64,000 nucleotides of DNA from Deltaproteobacteria bacterium (GTDB taxonomy: Bacteria; Myxococcota_A; UBA796; CAJQPC01): assembly GCA_016717595.1 (NCBI GenBank), contig JADKFE010000127.1:50897-114896 (forward strand). The letters run 5' to 3'. Position 1 is the first letter of the stretch; the number at the start of each line of letters is the position of its first letter. The translations under genes and the position numbers were made by a program. Shown here piece by piece: positions 1 through 8,659 of the stretch. The notes under the pieces are model-generated. The model saw only the letters and a list, made by a program, of their open reading frames with translations, was not told where the DNA came from and searched no databases.

Positions 1-1
1 C

Positions 2-1102
2 TGGGACGACATCGCCGGCCTCGCCTTTGGCCGCGAGGGCCAGATCGTCAAGACGAAGCACCGCAAGCTCGTGCAAGACTTAGACACCTTGCCCATGCCC
101 GCCTACGACATGATGCCGATGCACCTCTACGGCACCTCACGGTATCTGTTCTCGCCCGGCGGCAGCACGCTTCACCACAGCCGCGGGTGTACGTCGAAGT
201 GCAGCTTCTGCGCGTGGTGGACGACCATGGCCGATCGCACCACAGACGCCCAAGGCAACACCAAGCTCAGCCCACGCTGGCGCAGCAAGTCCGTCAACCG
301 CATGATGGCGGAGGTCTCCGAGCTGTATTACCGCTACGGCAAACGCGCCTATGTGTGGGTAGACGAGAGCTGGAACATCGACCCCCGGTTTAACCTACAG
401 TTCAGCGAAGAGATGATCCGCTCGGGCATGAAGACGAAGTGGATGTGTTTTATGCGCGCCGACTGTGTGGTGCGGGATCACAAGAAGGGCATCTTAGAGG
501 CCCAGATTCGCGCCGGGATGAGCCACATCCTCATCGGCGTCGAGCGCGCTGAAGACGCCAACCTCAAGGATCTCGACAAGCGGTTTTACGCCGGCGGCGT
601 CGCTGAAGAGGCCATCCGAATTATGAAGGAGCATTACCCCGAGGTGTTCATTCAGGCGACGTTTATCGTCGGCGTGAAGAACGAGTCCATGGACACCCTC
701 AAGCTCCAGGTCGATCTCGCCAAAAAACTCGACGTGGACTTCCCGGCGTTTCACCCGATCACCCCGGTGCCGGGCACGCCGATTTATGATGAGGCCATTC
801 GTAACGGTCACATCACTGAAGACGACTTCGACAACTTCGACTGGCTGTCCCCGGTGCTCAACTCAGACTATCTCACCAAAGATGAGATCGCCTGGGAGCT
901 GTACCGCATGAACAAACAGTTCGTGAACAGCAAGTGGATGCTCAAGGGTCTGTTCAGCCGCGTCGATTACAAACGCGACATGTACATCTGGTTCACCCTC
1001 GTCTCGGCGAAGATGGCGCTCGGCGCGATCAAAGAGAAGGTGAGCCCCCTGAACGTGAGCCACTACCAGCAGCTTGAGAAGCCCTGGTGGTACGACTCTT
1101 GA
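2..1102 (+). CDS. Radical SAM protein, probable B12-binding subclass (5' end outside window)
   Basis: The reading frame is open from the window edge, so the true start lies upstream. The internal GTG at 71 is not the start. The visible part has the radical SAM cluster motif CTSKCSFC (CxxxCxxC) with Cys codons at 188, 200 and 209, which binds a 4Fe-4S cluster and S-adenosylmethionine. It is preceded by a DLDTLPMPAYD stretch that in this superfamily usually links an N-terminal cobalamin-binding domain to the radical SAM barrel. Later motifs (LIGVERAED, ATFIVGVKNES, HPITPVPGTPIYDEA) fit the C-terminal half of the barrel. The substrate cannot be predicted; relatives act in methyl transfer and lipid or natural-product modification. 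It is convergent with the next gene, about 20 bp away. Confidence 0.85.
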   Translation, partial: WDDIAGLAFGREGQIVKTKHRKLVQDLDTLPMPAYDMMPMHLYGTSRYLFSPGGSTLHHSRGCTSKCSFCAWWTTMADRTTDAQGNTKLSPRWRSKSVNRMMAEVSELYYRYGKRAYVWVDESWNIDPRFNLQFSEEMIRSGMKTKWMCFMRADCVVRDHKKGILEAQIRAGMSHILIGVERAEDANLKDLDKRFYAGGVAEEAIRIMKEHYPEVFIQATFIVGVKNESMDTLKLQVDLAKKLDVDFPAFHPITPVPGTPIYDEAIRNGHITEDDFDNFDWLSPVLNSDYLTKDEIAWELYRMNKQFVNSKWMLKGLFSRVDYKRDMYIWFTLVSAKMALGAIKEKVSPLNVSHYQQLEKPWWYDS

Positions 1103-1123
1103 GCGCGCCGGGCGCTGTGACTC

Positions 1124-2641
1124 TCAGCGCCCCGGCTCAGGGTTCAGATCCTCACACATCGACTGGATGAGCTTGGCGGGGGCGTCCAGCGCCTCAAGGG
1201 CCAGGGCGAGGTCGCCGTGCAGCGGGGCGAAGGCGCCATCGGCCACGGCGACGTGGATGAACGGGCGCACCAGGCCTGCGCGCTCGGCGAAGAAGCGGCG
1301 GGTGGGCGCGTGCTCTCCGGCGATGGGGTGACCGGCGCGGGCCAAGGCGCCTAAGGCTCCTTGAAGTGGGCCGTCGAGGCGCAGCTCCACCAAGGAGTGT
1401 GTGGCGATCACCGCGAGGCGCTTGAGGCGGGCGCGGGGCACCCGAAGGCGCTCGTTCACCTCTCCGACGACCAGCGCCCAGACCTTCAGCGGTTTGCCCA
1501 TGGCGCCTGAAGGCTGGCCAAACCAGGGGCCTTGGGCGCGGCCGCCCTTCACCGCCCAGTCCTTGATCGCCGGGCCACGCTCCAAGACCACAACCGTCTC
1601 GATCTCCGGCGTCTGGGGGAAGAGGTCCAGAGGGGTGACCGAGCGGGCCCGCATGCCGAAGGCGGCGAGGATGTCCAGATCGCGGGCCAAGGTCTCGGGG
1701 CCACAAGAGACGTAGACCAGGCGCGAGACGGCGCGGGCGAGGCGCTCCAGCGTCTTGGGATCGGCGCCGCGGCGGGCGGGGTTGAGCACGGCGGCGTCGA
1801 AGCGGCCCTCTAAGTTTTGGTCTTCGACCTTCGAGCCGATGACCTCGACGTTGCGCGGGGCCATGGCCCGGGCGGCCTCCACGGCGGCGGGCACCTCCTC
1901 GATGGCCACGACCTTCTCGACGCTCCCGGCGAGCATCAAGGCGTAGGCGCCCACCCCGGCGTAGAGGTCGAGCACACGCCGGGCGCCGCCGAGGCCGTCC
2001 TTGACGAGCTTGTGTAGGCCCACGGCGCTCGCCGGATCGACCTGGAAGAACGCGCCGGGGTAGATGCGGTAGCGGGTGGCGCCGATGGCCTCCTCGATGT
2101 GGGCGCGCCCGGCGATGACCCGCGGCGCGTCGCCGATCACCCGGCGGCCCTCGGGATCGGCGCGGCTCACGGCGATGGAGCGCAGCTTGGGCACGGCCTG
2201 GGCCAAGGCGCGGGCGGCGCGGGCCCCGCCAGGAAGCTCACCCCCCTTGCAGGCGAAGACGGCTTGAAGCTCACCTGTGGCCTCAGAGCGGCGCAGATCG
2301 AGGGAGTGAACGCCCCGTTTGCCGCGTAACCAGCCCAAGATCGGCTGGAGCGACTCGCGCAGGCCCGAATCCAGAACGGGGCAGTCGGGGGTGTCCAGCA
2401 CGGTGCGCCCGGCGCGGTCGTAGAGCCCGATGCTGACGTGATCGTTCATCACATGCAGGGGCAGCTTGAGCCGGTGGCGGTAGGCCATCTGCCGCGGCGC
2501 GGGCAGAGGCGCGGGCGGGGCGGGGAGGTGGCCAAAACGCCCGAAGGCCCGGCGCACGCGGGCGTGTTTGGTCTGGAGCTGCTCGGCGTAGTCCCGGCCC
2601 ATGAGCGGGCAGCCGGGGCAGCGGGGGTGGTGGCGGCAGCG
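1124..2641 (-). CDS. RlmD/RumA-family rRNA (uracil-C5) methyltransferase with RluA-like C-terminal domain
   Basis: SAM-dependent RNA m5U methyltransferase. The core shows YRIYPGAFFQVDP, the SAM loop LDLYAGVGAYALML, NPARRGADP and the catalytic-Cys segment VYVSCGPETLARD. The first ATG (2602) leaves out in-frame upstream codons reading CRHHPRCPGCPLM, a Cx5Cx2C set matching the 4Fe-4S ligands of RlmD; the fourth Cys is in DTPDCPVL. The protein therefore starts further upstream, but no ATG, GTG or TTG exists in frame before the poly-G tract, so the start is lost, perhaps to an indel. The last ~150 residues are extra for the family: KVWALVVGEV and SLVELRLDG...GHPIAGE resemble the C-terminal half of RluA-type pseudouridine synthases, without their catalytic RLD motif. 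Confidence 0.8.
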   Translation of the reverse strand, partial: RCRHHPRCPGCPLMGRDYAEQLQTKHARVRRAFGRFGHLPAPPAPLPAPRQMAYRHRLKLPLHVMNDHVSIGLYDRAGRTVLDTPDCPVLDSGLRESLQPILGWLRGKRGVHSLDLRRSEATGELQAVFACKGGELPGGARAARALAQAVPKLRSIAVSRADPEGRRVIGDAPRVIAGRAHIEEAIGATRYRIYPGAFFQVDPASAVGLHKLVKDGLGGARRVLDLYAGVGAYALMLAGSVEKVVAIEEVPAAVEAARAMAPRNVEVIGSKVEDQNLEGRFDAAVLNPARRGADPKTLERLARAVSRLVYVSCGPETLARDLDILAAFGMRARSVTPLDLFPQTPEIETVVVLERGPAIKDWAVKGGRAQGPWFGQPSGAMGKPLKVWALVVGEVNERLRVPRARLKRLAVIATHSLVELRLDGPLQGALGALARAGHPIAGEHAPTRRFFAERAGLVRPFIHVAVADGAFAPLHGDLALALEALDAPAKLIQSMCEDLNPEPGR

Positions 2642-2734
2642 AGAGGGCTCGGCGACGGCGGCGACGCGGGAGGAGGGGACGGGGGGGCAGGGAGGGGGCG
2701 GCTTGGTCGGGGCTTGTGCGGGTTCATTCGGGGC

Positions 2735-2860
<126 letters not shown>

Positions 2861-2871
<11 letters not shown>

Positions 2872-3853
2872 GAGCACCGCCGTAAGCTCTTGCGGGCGCG
2901 TCGTCGGCGCCGGTCAGTCGGCGGAAGACCTCCTCCAGGTTGCTGCGCTCGCGGCGCTGCTCCAGGAGCGTGAGGCCCTGGGCGGTCACCCAGCGAGAGG
3001 TGACGGCGCGGAGATCGCCGTCGGAGAGCAGATCCACGGCCAGCTCACCCTCGACGAGCTCGGCGTCGTCTACGGGCACGAGCTGGCGCACGCCGGGCAG
3101 GGCCGCGAGGCCGGCGTGGAGCTGCTGGGGGGTGAGGCGCACCTCGCCCGGGCCGACCACCACACGCAGGCGCTCGCCTTGGGAGGCCGCGGTCACCGTG
3201 GCGGTGGGGCCATCGGCGACGATGCGGCCCTTGTGGATGATGAGCACCCGGTCGCAGGTCGCCTGCACCTCAGAGAGGATGTGGGTGGAGAGGATGACCG
3301 TGCGGCGCTCGCCGAGCTCACGGATCAAGGCGCGGATCTCGGCGATCTGGTTGGGGTCGAGGCCCGAGGTGGGCTCGTCCAAGATGAGCAGGTCGGGCTC
3401 GTGCAGGATGGCTTGGGCCAGGCCGACGCGCTGGCGATACCCCTTGGAGAGCGTGCTGATCTCGTCTTTGGCGCGCTCGGTGAGGCCGCAGCGGCGCAGG
3501 GCGCGGTCCACAGCGGCGGCGCGCTCGGCGCTGTCTAAGCCCCGGACCTGGCCCATAAACTGCAGGTAGTCCACCACCCGCATCTCGGTGTAGACCGGCG
3601 CGGACTCCGGCAGGTAGCCGATCTTTCGCCGCGCCGCGACGGGGTCGCTGACGACGTTGATCCCGCAGACCTTGGCCTCGCCCGCCGTGGGGGAGATGAA
3701 GCCGGTGAGGATCTTCATCGTGGTCGTCTTGCCCGCGCCGTTGGGGCCCAAGAACCCGACGATCTCCCCCTTCGGAACGGTGAAGTCGACGCCCGACAAG
3801 GCGGCCTTGTCGCCGTAGCGTTTCTCCAGTCCGCGCGCTGAGATCACCGACAT
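2861..3853 (-). CDS. ABC transporter ATP-binding protein, GldA/NatA type
   Basis: ATPase subunit of an ABC exporter. Walker A GPNGAGKT is at residues 36-43, the signature region LSKGYRQRVGLAQA near 134, Walker B LLILDEPTSGLD near 155, and the H-loop STHILSEV follows. The C-terminal ~90 residues form the accessory domain typical of GldA/NatA/CcmA-like ATPases, ending ERSNLEEVFRRLTG. ATG 3853 is chosen because GGAGG lies about 5 nt upstream; the in-frame GTG at 3865 overlaps that ribosome site. No permease gene is adjacent. In this family the permease usually follows directly, exactly where the poly-G tract sits. The substrate is unknown. Confidence 0.9.
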
Positions 3854-3976
3854 GGTCGCCTCCACCCCGGCTCCCTATCGAAGCGGGAGCCCCGCCGCAA
3901 AGGCCACGTCAATCTGCACCGACCCCACACACCTTCCGTTATACTCATTCGCTGACTCCACACCCAGGTGTCTTCG

Positions 3977-4807
3977 ATGCGCGCGCTTCGCCTGTCTCCT
4001 CTGCTCAGCCTGTTCGTCCTCGCTTGCGCCCCCGACTACAAGGTCGAAGGAGAGGTCCAAGACACGGGCGTGCCCTCTGGCGCCGACAGCGGCGGAGACA
4101 GCGCCACGGACGACAGCGAGGCGTTTCTGGACGAGGTCTGGGCCGGCGCCACCTTGCGGGTGCTCGCCCCGGCCTCTGGCGACTTCTTGCCGCTGGGTGA
4201 GCCCGCCGACTTTGAGGCCGTGGTGTACGACGCCGCGGGCAACCCCACGGACTTCACCGACATCACCTGGGGCTCGGACATCGACGGCGCTTGGCTGCCT
4301 ACGGGCAAGGTCTTTGAGGACGCCACCCTGAACGTCGGCACCCACGCGCTCACCGCCACGGCCAAGCTCCCCAGCGGCGACACCTTGGCCTACACCATCG
4401 GCGGCGTGCTGGTGCAGCACGAAGACGCCGGCACCTACGTCGGCACCCTGCAGATCGACGCCACCATCGAGTACGACGGCCAGGCCTTCACCGTCACCTG
4501 CATCGGCGCGCTCACCATGGTCGTCGACCAGACCGGCGAGGTGGTCGAGGGTGACTCCACCTGCCTGCTCTCGCTCTCGGGCTTTGATCTGGAGCTTGAG
4601 TACGCCCTCAACCTAGAGAACGACGAGGGCACGCTCACCGGCGAGGCCGCGGCGGTGGTCTGGGGCTATGAGCTGCCCTCGGAGTTCACGGGGGAGGTCG
4701 GCGAGGGCCTCATCGGCGGCGGCTTCGAGACGGAGATCATCGGCACGCCGCTGGTGGGCACCGTCGAGGTCGAGCGCATCACCCGCACGGTGAGCAGCGG
4801 CGAGTAG
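3977..4807 (+). CDS. Lipoprotein of unknown function
   Basis: A 276-residue predicted lipoprotein. The N-terminus MRALRLSPLLSLFVLAC is a signal peptide ending in a lipobox (LFVLAC). It is followed by an Asp/Ser/Gly-rich linker (VQDTGVPSGADSGGDSATDD), the lineage's usual tether between lipid anchor and folded domain. The rest reads as two beta-rich modules: an Ig-like part (residues ~45-140, AVVYDAAGNPTDFTDITW) and a domain with TYVGTLQIDATIEYDGQAFTV and two Cys. ATG 3977 is preferred over GTG 3968 because it starts right at the signal peptide. It is divergent from the ABC ATPase gene. No named family recognised. Confidence 0.75.
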   Translation: MRALRLSPLLSLFVLACAPDYKVEGEVQDTGVPSGADSGGDSATDDSEAFLDEVWAGATLRVLAPASGDFLPLGEPADFEAVVYDAAGNPTDFTDITWGSDIDGAWLPTGKVFEDATLNVGTHALTATAKLPSGDTLAYTIGGVLVQHEDAGTYVGTLQIDATIEYDGQAFTVTCIGALTMVVDQTGEVVEGDSTCLLSLSGFDLELEYALNLENDEGTLTGEAAAVVWGYELPSEFTGEVGEGLIGGGFETEIIGTPLVGTVEVERITRTVSSGE

Positions 4808-4833
4808 CCCAGGCGGGGCTAGACCGGCTTGGG

Positions 4834-5427
4834 CTAGACCGGTTTCGTCTCGGCGGGCTTCGTGTCCGCCGTCTCGCCGTCTTTGGGGAGCTCTTCAGCG
4901 GAGATCTTCTGGGCCTCTTCGTCTTGGAAGAAGCTGGAGATCAAGAACGCGGCGACGCCGATGGTGATGCCCATGTCGGCGACGTTGAACGACGGGTACT
5001 CGGCGGTGCCCAGCTTGTCGCGCAGCCAGGGGGCCCACGAGGCGCTGTCGGTGTAGAAGCGTAAGAAGTCGGTGACGGCGCCGACCCACGCGCGGTCGAT
5101 GGTGTTGCCGACGGCGCCGCCCGCGATGAGCCCGATCATCGTGGGGTTAAAACGCTCATCCTTGGGGAGCTGCGCGAGCATCCACAACATCGCGCCCATG
5201 GCCACCACGGCGAAGCCCAAGAAGAAGGTGAGGCGGTGGCCCCAGTCGCCCAGAATGCCGCCGACGGCGCCCTTGTTCTGGTAATGCACGAGCTGAAAGA
5301 AGCCCGGGATCACGTCGATGCTGCCGCGCCACAGCTCGATGTTCTGAACCACCCACCACTTGGTGACTTGATCGCCGACGGCGATGATCAAGAAGGCGAC
5401 GGTGAAGTAGATGACCTTACGCGGCAT
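4834..5427 (-). CDS. lspA: Lipoprotein signal peptidase (signal peptidase II)
   Basis: Inner-membrane aspartyl peptidase that removes signal peptides from prolipoproteins after diacylglyceryl transfer. Four hydrophobic segments are visible. The catalytic Asp pair lies in GNTIDR (D111) and FNVADM (D151), and the NKGAVGG loop corresponds to the conserved N-x-G-A region. A charged Glu/Lys/Thr tail of about 30 residues follows the last helix. Start MPRKVIYF (ATG 5427) is preferred over upstream GTG 5481 because it opens the first transmembrane helix. Many lipoproteins in this window would be its substrates. The stop region is a short tandem duplication: CCGGTCTAGCCC occurs twice around 4822-4848. 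Confidence 0.93.
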   Translation of the reverse strand: MPRKVIYFTVAFLIIAVGDQVTKWWVVQNIELWRGSIDVIPGFFQLVHYQNKGAVGGILGDWGHRLTFFLGFAVVAMGAMLWMLAQLPKDERFNPTMIGLIAGGAVGNTIDRAWVGAVTDFLRFYTDSASWAPWLRDKLGTAEYPSFNVADMGITIGVAAFLISSFFQDEEAQKISAEELPKDGETADTKPAETKPV

Positions 5428-5564
5428 GAGGCTCGCTCCCGAGAGGACGAGGCTGCATAACCCAAGAAGTCGGCTCGGCACAGCGCCGCGGGACCGTCAC
5501 CGCGGCTCTTGCCTTTGGCCTTGTTCGCGGGGATGATCTCGCCAAACCCGGCTTTGGAGACCCG

Positions 5565-6923
5565 ATGCGAGTCTTGGTCGTGAGTGATGTTCACCTCGGC
5601 AACGGGGGCGTCTACGACATCTACGCCGGCGGCGCCGCCCTGCCCGCGCTCATTCGCCGGGAGGCGGGCCCCGACCTTCACCTCGTGCTCAACGGCGACG
5701 CCGTCGACTTTTTGCTCAGCGACGATCCTCTGGGCATTGAGCGTGGCCGGGCGGTGCGGGCCGCCGAGGCCATCGCCCAGCACCCCGAGAGCCGGGCGGT
5801 GTTTGAGGCCATCGGTGAGCTCCTCGCGCTGGGCGGTCAGGCCACGGTTCGACTGGGCAACCACGACGTTGAGCTGGCGATCCCCGAGGTGCAGCAGACG
5901 CTGCGCGCGGCGACGGGCCAGCCCCCGGAGATCGCGGCGCGGCTGCGGTTTGAGGTGGGCGACACGCCGGGCGTCCTCACGGTCGGCGGCGTGCGCGTGC
6001 TCTACACCCACGGCGAGCACAACGACCCCTGGAATCGTGTGGATTACCCCCAGCTCAACGATGAAGCGCGTTGGTCGAAGTTCCGCCACCCGCCGGGGAG
6101 TGAGCTGGTCAAAAACATCCTCAATCCCCTCAAGCGTGACTATGGGATGCGCTTCGCCGACCTGCTCAAGCCCGACTTTCACGGCGCGGTGATGGCGGGC
6201 CTCGCCGTAGACCCCAGCGCCGTGCGTGTGGCGAGCCCCAAAGAGGTCGCTGGCCTCGTCGCCCGCCTGATGCGCCAGCGCCTCGGCCCGGCGACCTTCG
6301 GCCCCGGTGATGAGGACAGCGTCGACGTGATCGGACCTCTGGAGGACATCGCCGACGCCGCGGACCTCACCGATGAGGAGCGTGAGCTGCTCGCCGCGCT
6401 CTTGTCGCCGGGCCCGGCGACGTTCTCGGCGGGAGACGCTGAGGACAGCGCCACCCAGAAGCTGCTCAAGGCGGCCTTGCGGACCTACGCACGCGCCCAC
6501 CGGAGCCTCGCCAAAGGGCTGGCCGAGGCCTACTTCTCCTTGGAGCCTGACAGAAGAGAGTGGGAAGAGGCCCAGCGCCTCGCCCAGAAGTATGAGGCCG
6601 AGGTGGTGCTCATCGGCCACACCCACGCGGCGCGGTTTCGTCAGGCTGAAGGGGTGGTGTACGCCAACACGGGCACCTGGATCGGCCTGATGCGCCTGCC
6701 CGACTCTGAGGCCTCCAACGAGGAGTGGATGGAGTTCTTGAGGACGCTCAAGACAAACCCCGGCCTTAACCCCGCCCTCGGCCCCGCCGTGCCCGTGCTC
6801 ACCCGGTTCACCGGGGTGGAGGTTCACGAGGCGGAGGGCGGCGGCGCCTGGGTCGAGCTCATTGAGTGGCGCGGCAAGGAGCGGATCGTGCTGGGTCGCA
6901 CCCGCGTCACCGCCCGGTCCTGA
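5565..6923 (+). CDS. Calcineurin-like metallophosphoesterase
   Basis: Cytoplasmic two-metal phosphoesterase of 452 residues. All metal-ligand motifs are present in order: SDVHLG (D8, H10), NGDAVDF (D45), LGNHD (N99, H100), THGEH near residue 150, and GHTH (H352, H354). The ~190 residues between the last two motifs are a helical insertion much larger than in small family members such as LpxH, so substrate specificity cannot be transferred. No signal peptide. The next gene starts 51 bp downstream on the same strand and is likely co-transcribed. The role of the pair is unknown. Confidence 0.88.
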   Translation: MRVLVVSDVHLGNGGVYDIYAGGAALPALIRREAGPDLHLVLNGDAVDFLLSDDPLGIERGRAVRAAEAIAQHPESRAVFEAIGELLALGGQATVRLGNHDVELAIPEVQQTLRAATGQPPEIAARLRFEVGDTPGVLTVGGVRVLYTHGEHNDPWNRVDYPQLNDEARWSKFRHPPGSELVKNILNPLKRDYGMRFADLLKPDFHGAVMAGLAVDPSAVRVASPKEVAGLVARLMRQRLGPATFGPGDEDSVDVIGPLEDIADAADLTDEERELLAALLSPGPATFSAGDAEDSATQKLLKAALRTYARAHRSLAKGLAEAYFSLEPDRREWEEAQRLAQKYEAEVVLIGHTHAARFRQAEGVVYANTGTWIGLMRLPDSEASNEEWMEFLRTLKTNPGLNPALGPAVPVLTRFTGVEVHEAEGGGAWVELIEWRGKERIVLGRTRVTARS

Positions 6924-6974
6924 GCGGTCTGTAGAACAACGTGGGCCAAAGAGGCTTCGTCTCTTGAGGTGTTT

Positions 6975-8645
6975 ATGACCGATGACTCTGGCGTCTCGAA
7001 CGATCTCCAGCTGCTCCTGAGCCACGCCGACTCCGGCGAGCCCACCTTGCCCGAGGGCCTGCCCGACAGCGCGTTGACCGGCGCGACGGACGACGCAGAC
7101 GGCGAGGTCGGGGAGGAGCCCCAATACCTCTACGACGGGAGCGCCGACCCACAGTCCTTGCCCGACCAGCGCTGGGGCGTGATCGCGCCCGAGGGCGCCC
7201 GGGGCGATCGTCTGCTCGACCTCATCCGCCCCCTGATGCAGCGCCGCGCCGAACAACAAGGCGCCGAGGTGAAGGTCTACCGCCTGCCGCCCAAGATGTC
7301 CGCCGAGCAGGCGATTCAGTGGAAACGTGACCAGTTCAACACCCGCGCGACCTTTGGGCTAGAGGTGCCCGCCTATCAGCTCCTCTTGGGCGATCTGGAT
7401 GAGCTGCCCCTGAGCGTGCAGCAGGCGCTCTGCATCGACGGCTACACCGGCCGCCTCGCGTTTGACCAGGACGATCATTACCGGGCCTACGCCGAGAAGG
7501 TGCTGCGCTGGGAGGACCGCCCGGCCAATGTGGAGAGCCCCGACTCGCTCTACTTCACCGTTCACGACAAGACCGCGGCCACCCGCGCGGGCTATCGGGA
7601 GCTGATGCGGCCCGGCCTCGCCATGGCCAAGGAGTACCGCGACCGCGGCAAGTACCCCGCCGAGCGCCTTGAGGAGCACGGCGACACGATCATCCCCAGC
7701 CCCGATGAGCTGCTCCGCCTCGTCAAACGAGACCACCCCACGGTGTTGTTCAGCGTCTCCCACGGCGACGGCCCGCCCCGAGGCGGCTGGATGAGCCCCG
7801 AGGAGCAGCGTCATGGCCAAGGCGCGATGAGCTTCGGGCGCGACGGCAAGATCCGCGTGGATGACGTCCCCGACGGCGCATTTTTGCCAGGCGGCGTGTG
7901 GTTTATGCTCGCCTGTTATGGCGCGGGCACCCCGGAGCAGAGCGCCTACGCGCATTGGCTGAGGAACCTGCAGGCGGCGGGCCAGTTCCGGGGTCAGGTC
8001 GAGCCCGTGCTCGCGGGCATCCCCAGGGCCGGGGATCGCCCGTTCATCGCCGCCTTGCCCAAGCGGGTGTTGGCCAACCCCGAGGGCCCCCTGGCGTTCA
8101 TCGGCCACATCGATCTCGCCTGGACCTACAGCTTTCAGGAGCTCGACGGCGGCGTGCAGAGCCGCATCGGGCGCTTCTTGGGTGTGCAGCGGATGTTGGT
8201 GAAGGGGGACCGCGTCGGCGTCGGCCTGCGAGATCTGGTCGGCGGGCTCAACGACCTCAACGAGCAGCTCACCAGCGCCTACGATCAGCTCGCCCGCGTC
8301 GGCAGCGGCGCCGCGCTGCCCAACAACCTGGGCCACGTCTGGATGGCCCGAAACGACCTCGCGGCCTGGGTGCTCTTGGGGGATCCCGCCGCGCGGCTGC
8401 CCCTTCGTGGCGCGGCGCAGGCCCCCACGAGGCCGGAGTACAACCCCTTCGGGTTTGTGCCCACCCCGCAGACGACCGGGGCGCCGAGCCTAGAGCGGGT
8501 CGAGGCCGCGATCTTCACCCTGCTCTCAGGCCAAGGGAGCGCTGAAGGCCTCGCCGCGTCCCTCGGCGTCACCGGCGCCCAGCTCAAAGAGCTCGCCGAG
8601 CTGTACCGCGCCGCCGGTCGCGCGGCGGTGGTCCCGAGGCTCTGA
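6975..8645 (+). CDS. Caspase-like (clan CD) cysteine peptidase-like protein
   Basis: A 556-residue protein without signal peptide. The segment VLFSVSHGDG (H263) and, 50 residues on, GGVWFMLACYGAG (C314) reproduce the two hallmarks of clan CD (caspase/gingipain/CHAT) peptidases: a hydrophobic strand then His-Gly, and a hydrophobic strand then Ala-Cys. A further strand-like block PLAFIGHIDLAWTYSF follows near 380. The C-terminal ~50 residues (AEGLAASLGVTGAQLKELAELYRAAG) look like a helix-turn-helix-type helical module. The N-terminal ~60 residues are acidic and low complexity. ATG 6975 is chosen for a GAGG 5 nt upstream. It sits right after the metallophosphoesterase. The assignment is from motifs only; CHAT or C25 subfamily is undecided and the substrate is unknown. 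Confidence 0.6.
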   Translation: MTDDSGVSNDLQLLLSHADSGEPTLPEGLPDSALTGATDDADGEVGEEPQYLYDGSADPQSLPDQRWGVIAPEGARGDRLLDLIRPLMQRRAEQQGAEVKVYRLPPKMSAEQAIQWKRDQFNTRATFGLEVPAYQLLLGDLDELPLSVQQALCIDGYTGRLAFDQDDHYRAYAEKVLRWEDRPANVESPDSLYFTVHDKTAATRAGYRELMRPGLAMAKEYRDRGKYPAERLEEHGDTIIPSPDELLRLVKRDHPTVLFSVSHGDGPPRGGWMSPEEQRHGQGAMSFGRDGKIRVDDVPDGAFLPGGVWFMLACYGAGTPEQSAYAHWLRNLQAAGQFRGQVEPVLAGIPRAGDRPFIAALPKRVLANPEGPLAFIGHIDLAWTYSFQELDGGVQSRIGRFLGVQRMLVKGDRVGVGLRDLVGGLNDLNEQLTSAYDQLARVGSGAALPNNLGHVWMARNDLAAWVLLGDPAARLPLRGAAQAPTRPEYNPFGFVPTPQTTGAPSLERVEAAIFTLLSGQGSAEGLAASLGVTGAQLKELAELYRAAGRAAVVPRL

Positions 8646-8659
8646 GGCGGGGGCGAGGC

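Noticed and set aside
5388..7259. 623-codon minus-strand frame across lspA start, metallophosphoesterase and caspase-like gene
   Set aside because: It overlaps three better-supported genes and has no recognisable sequence.
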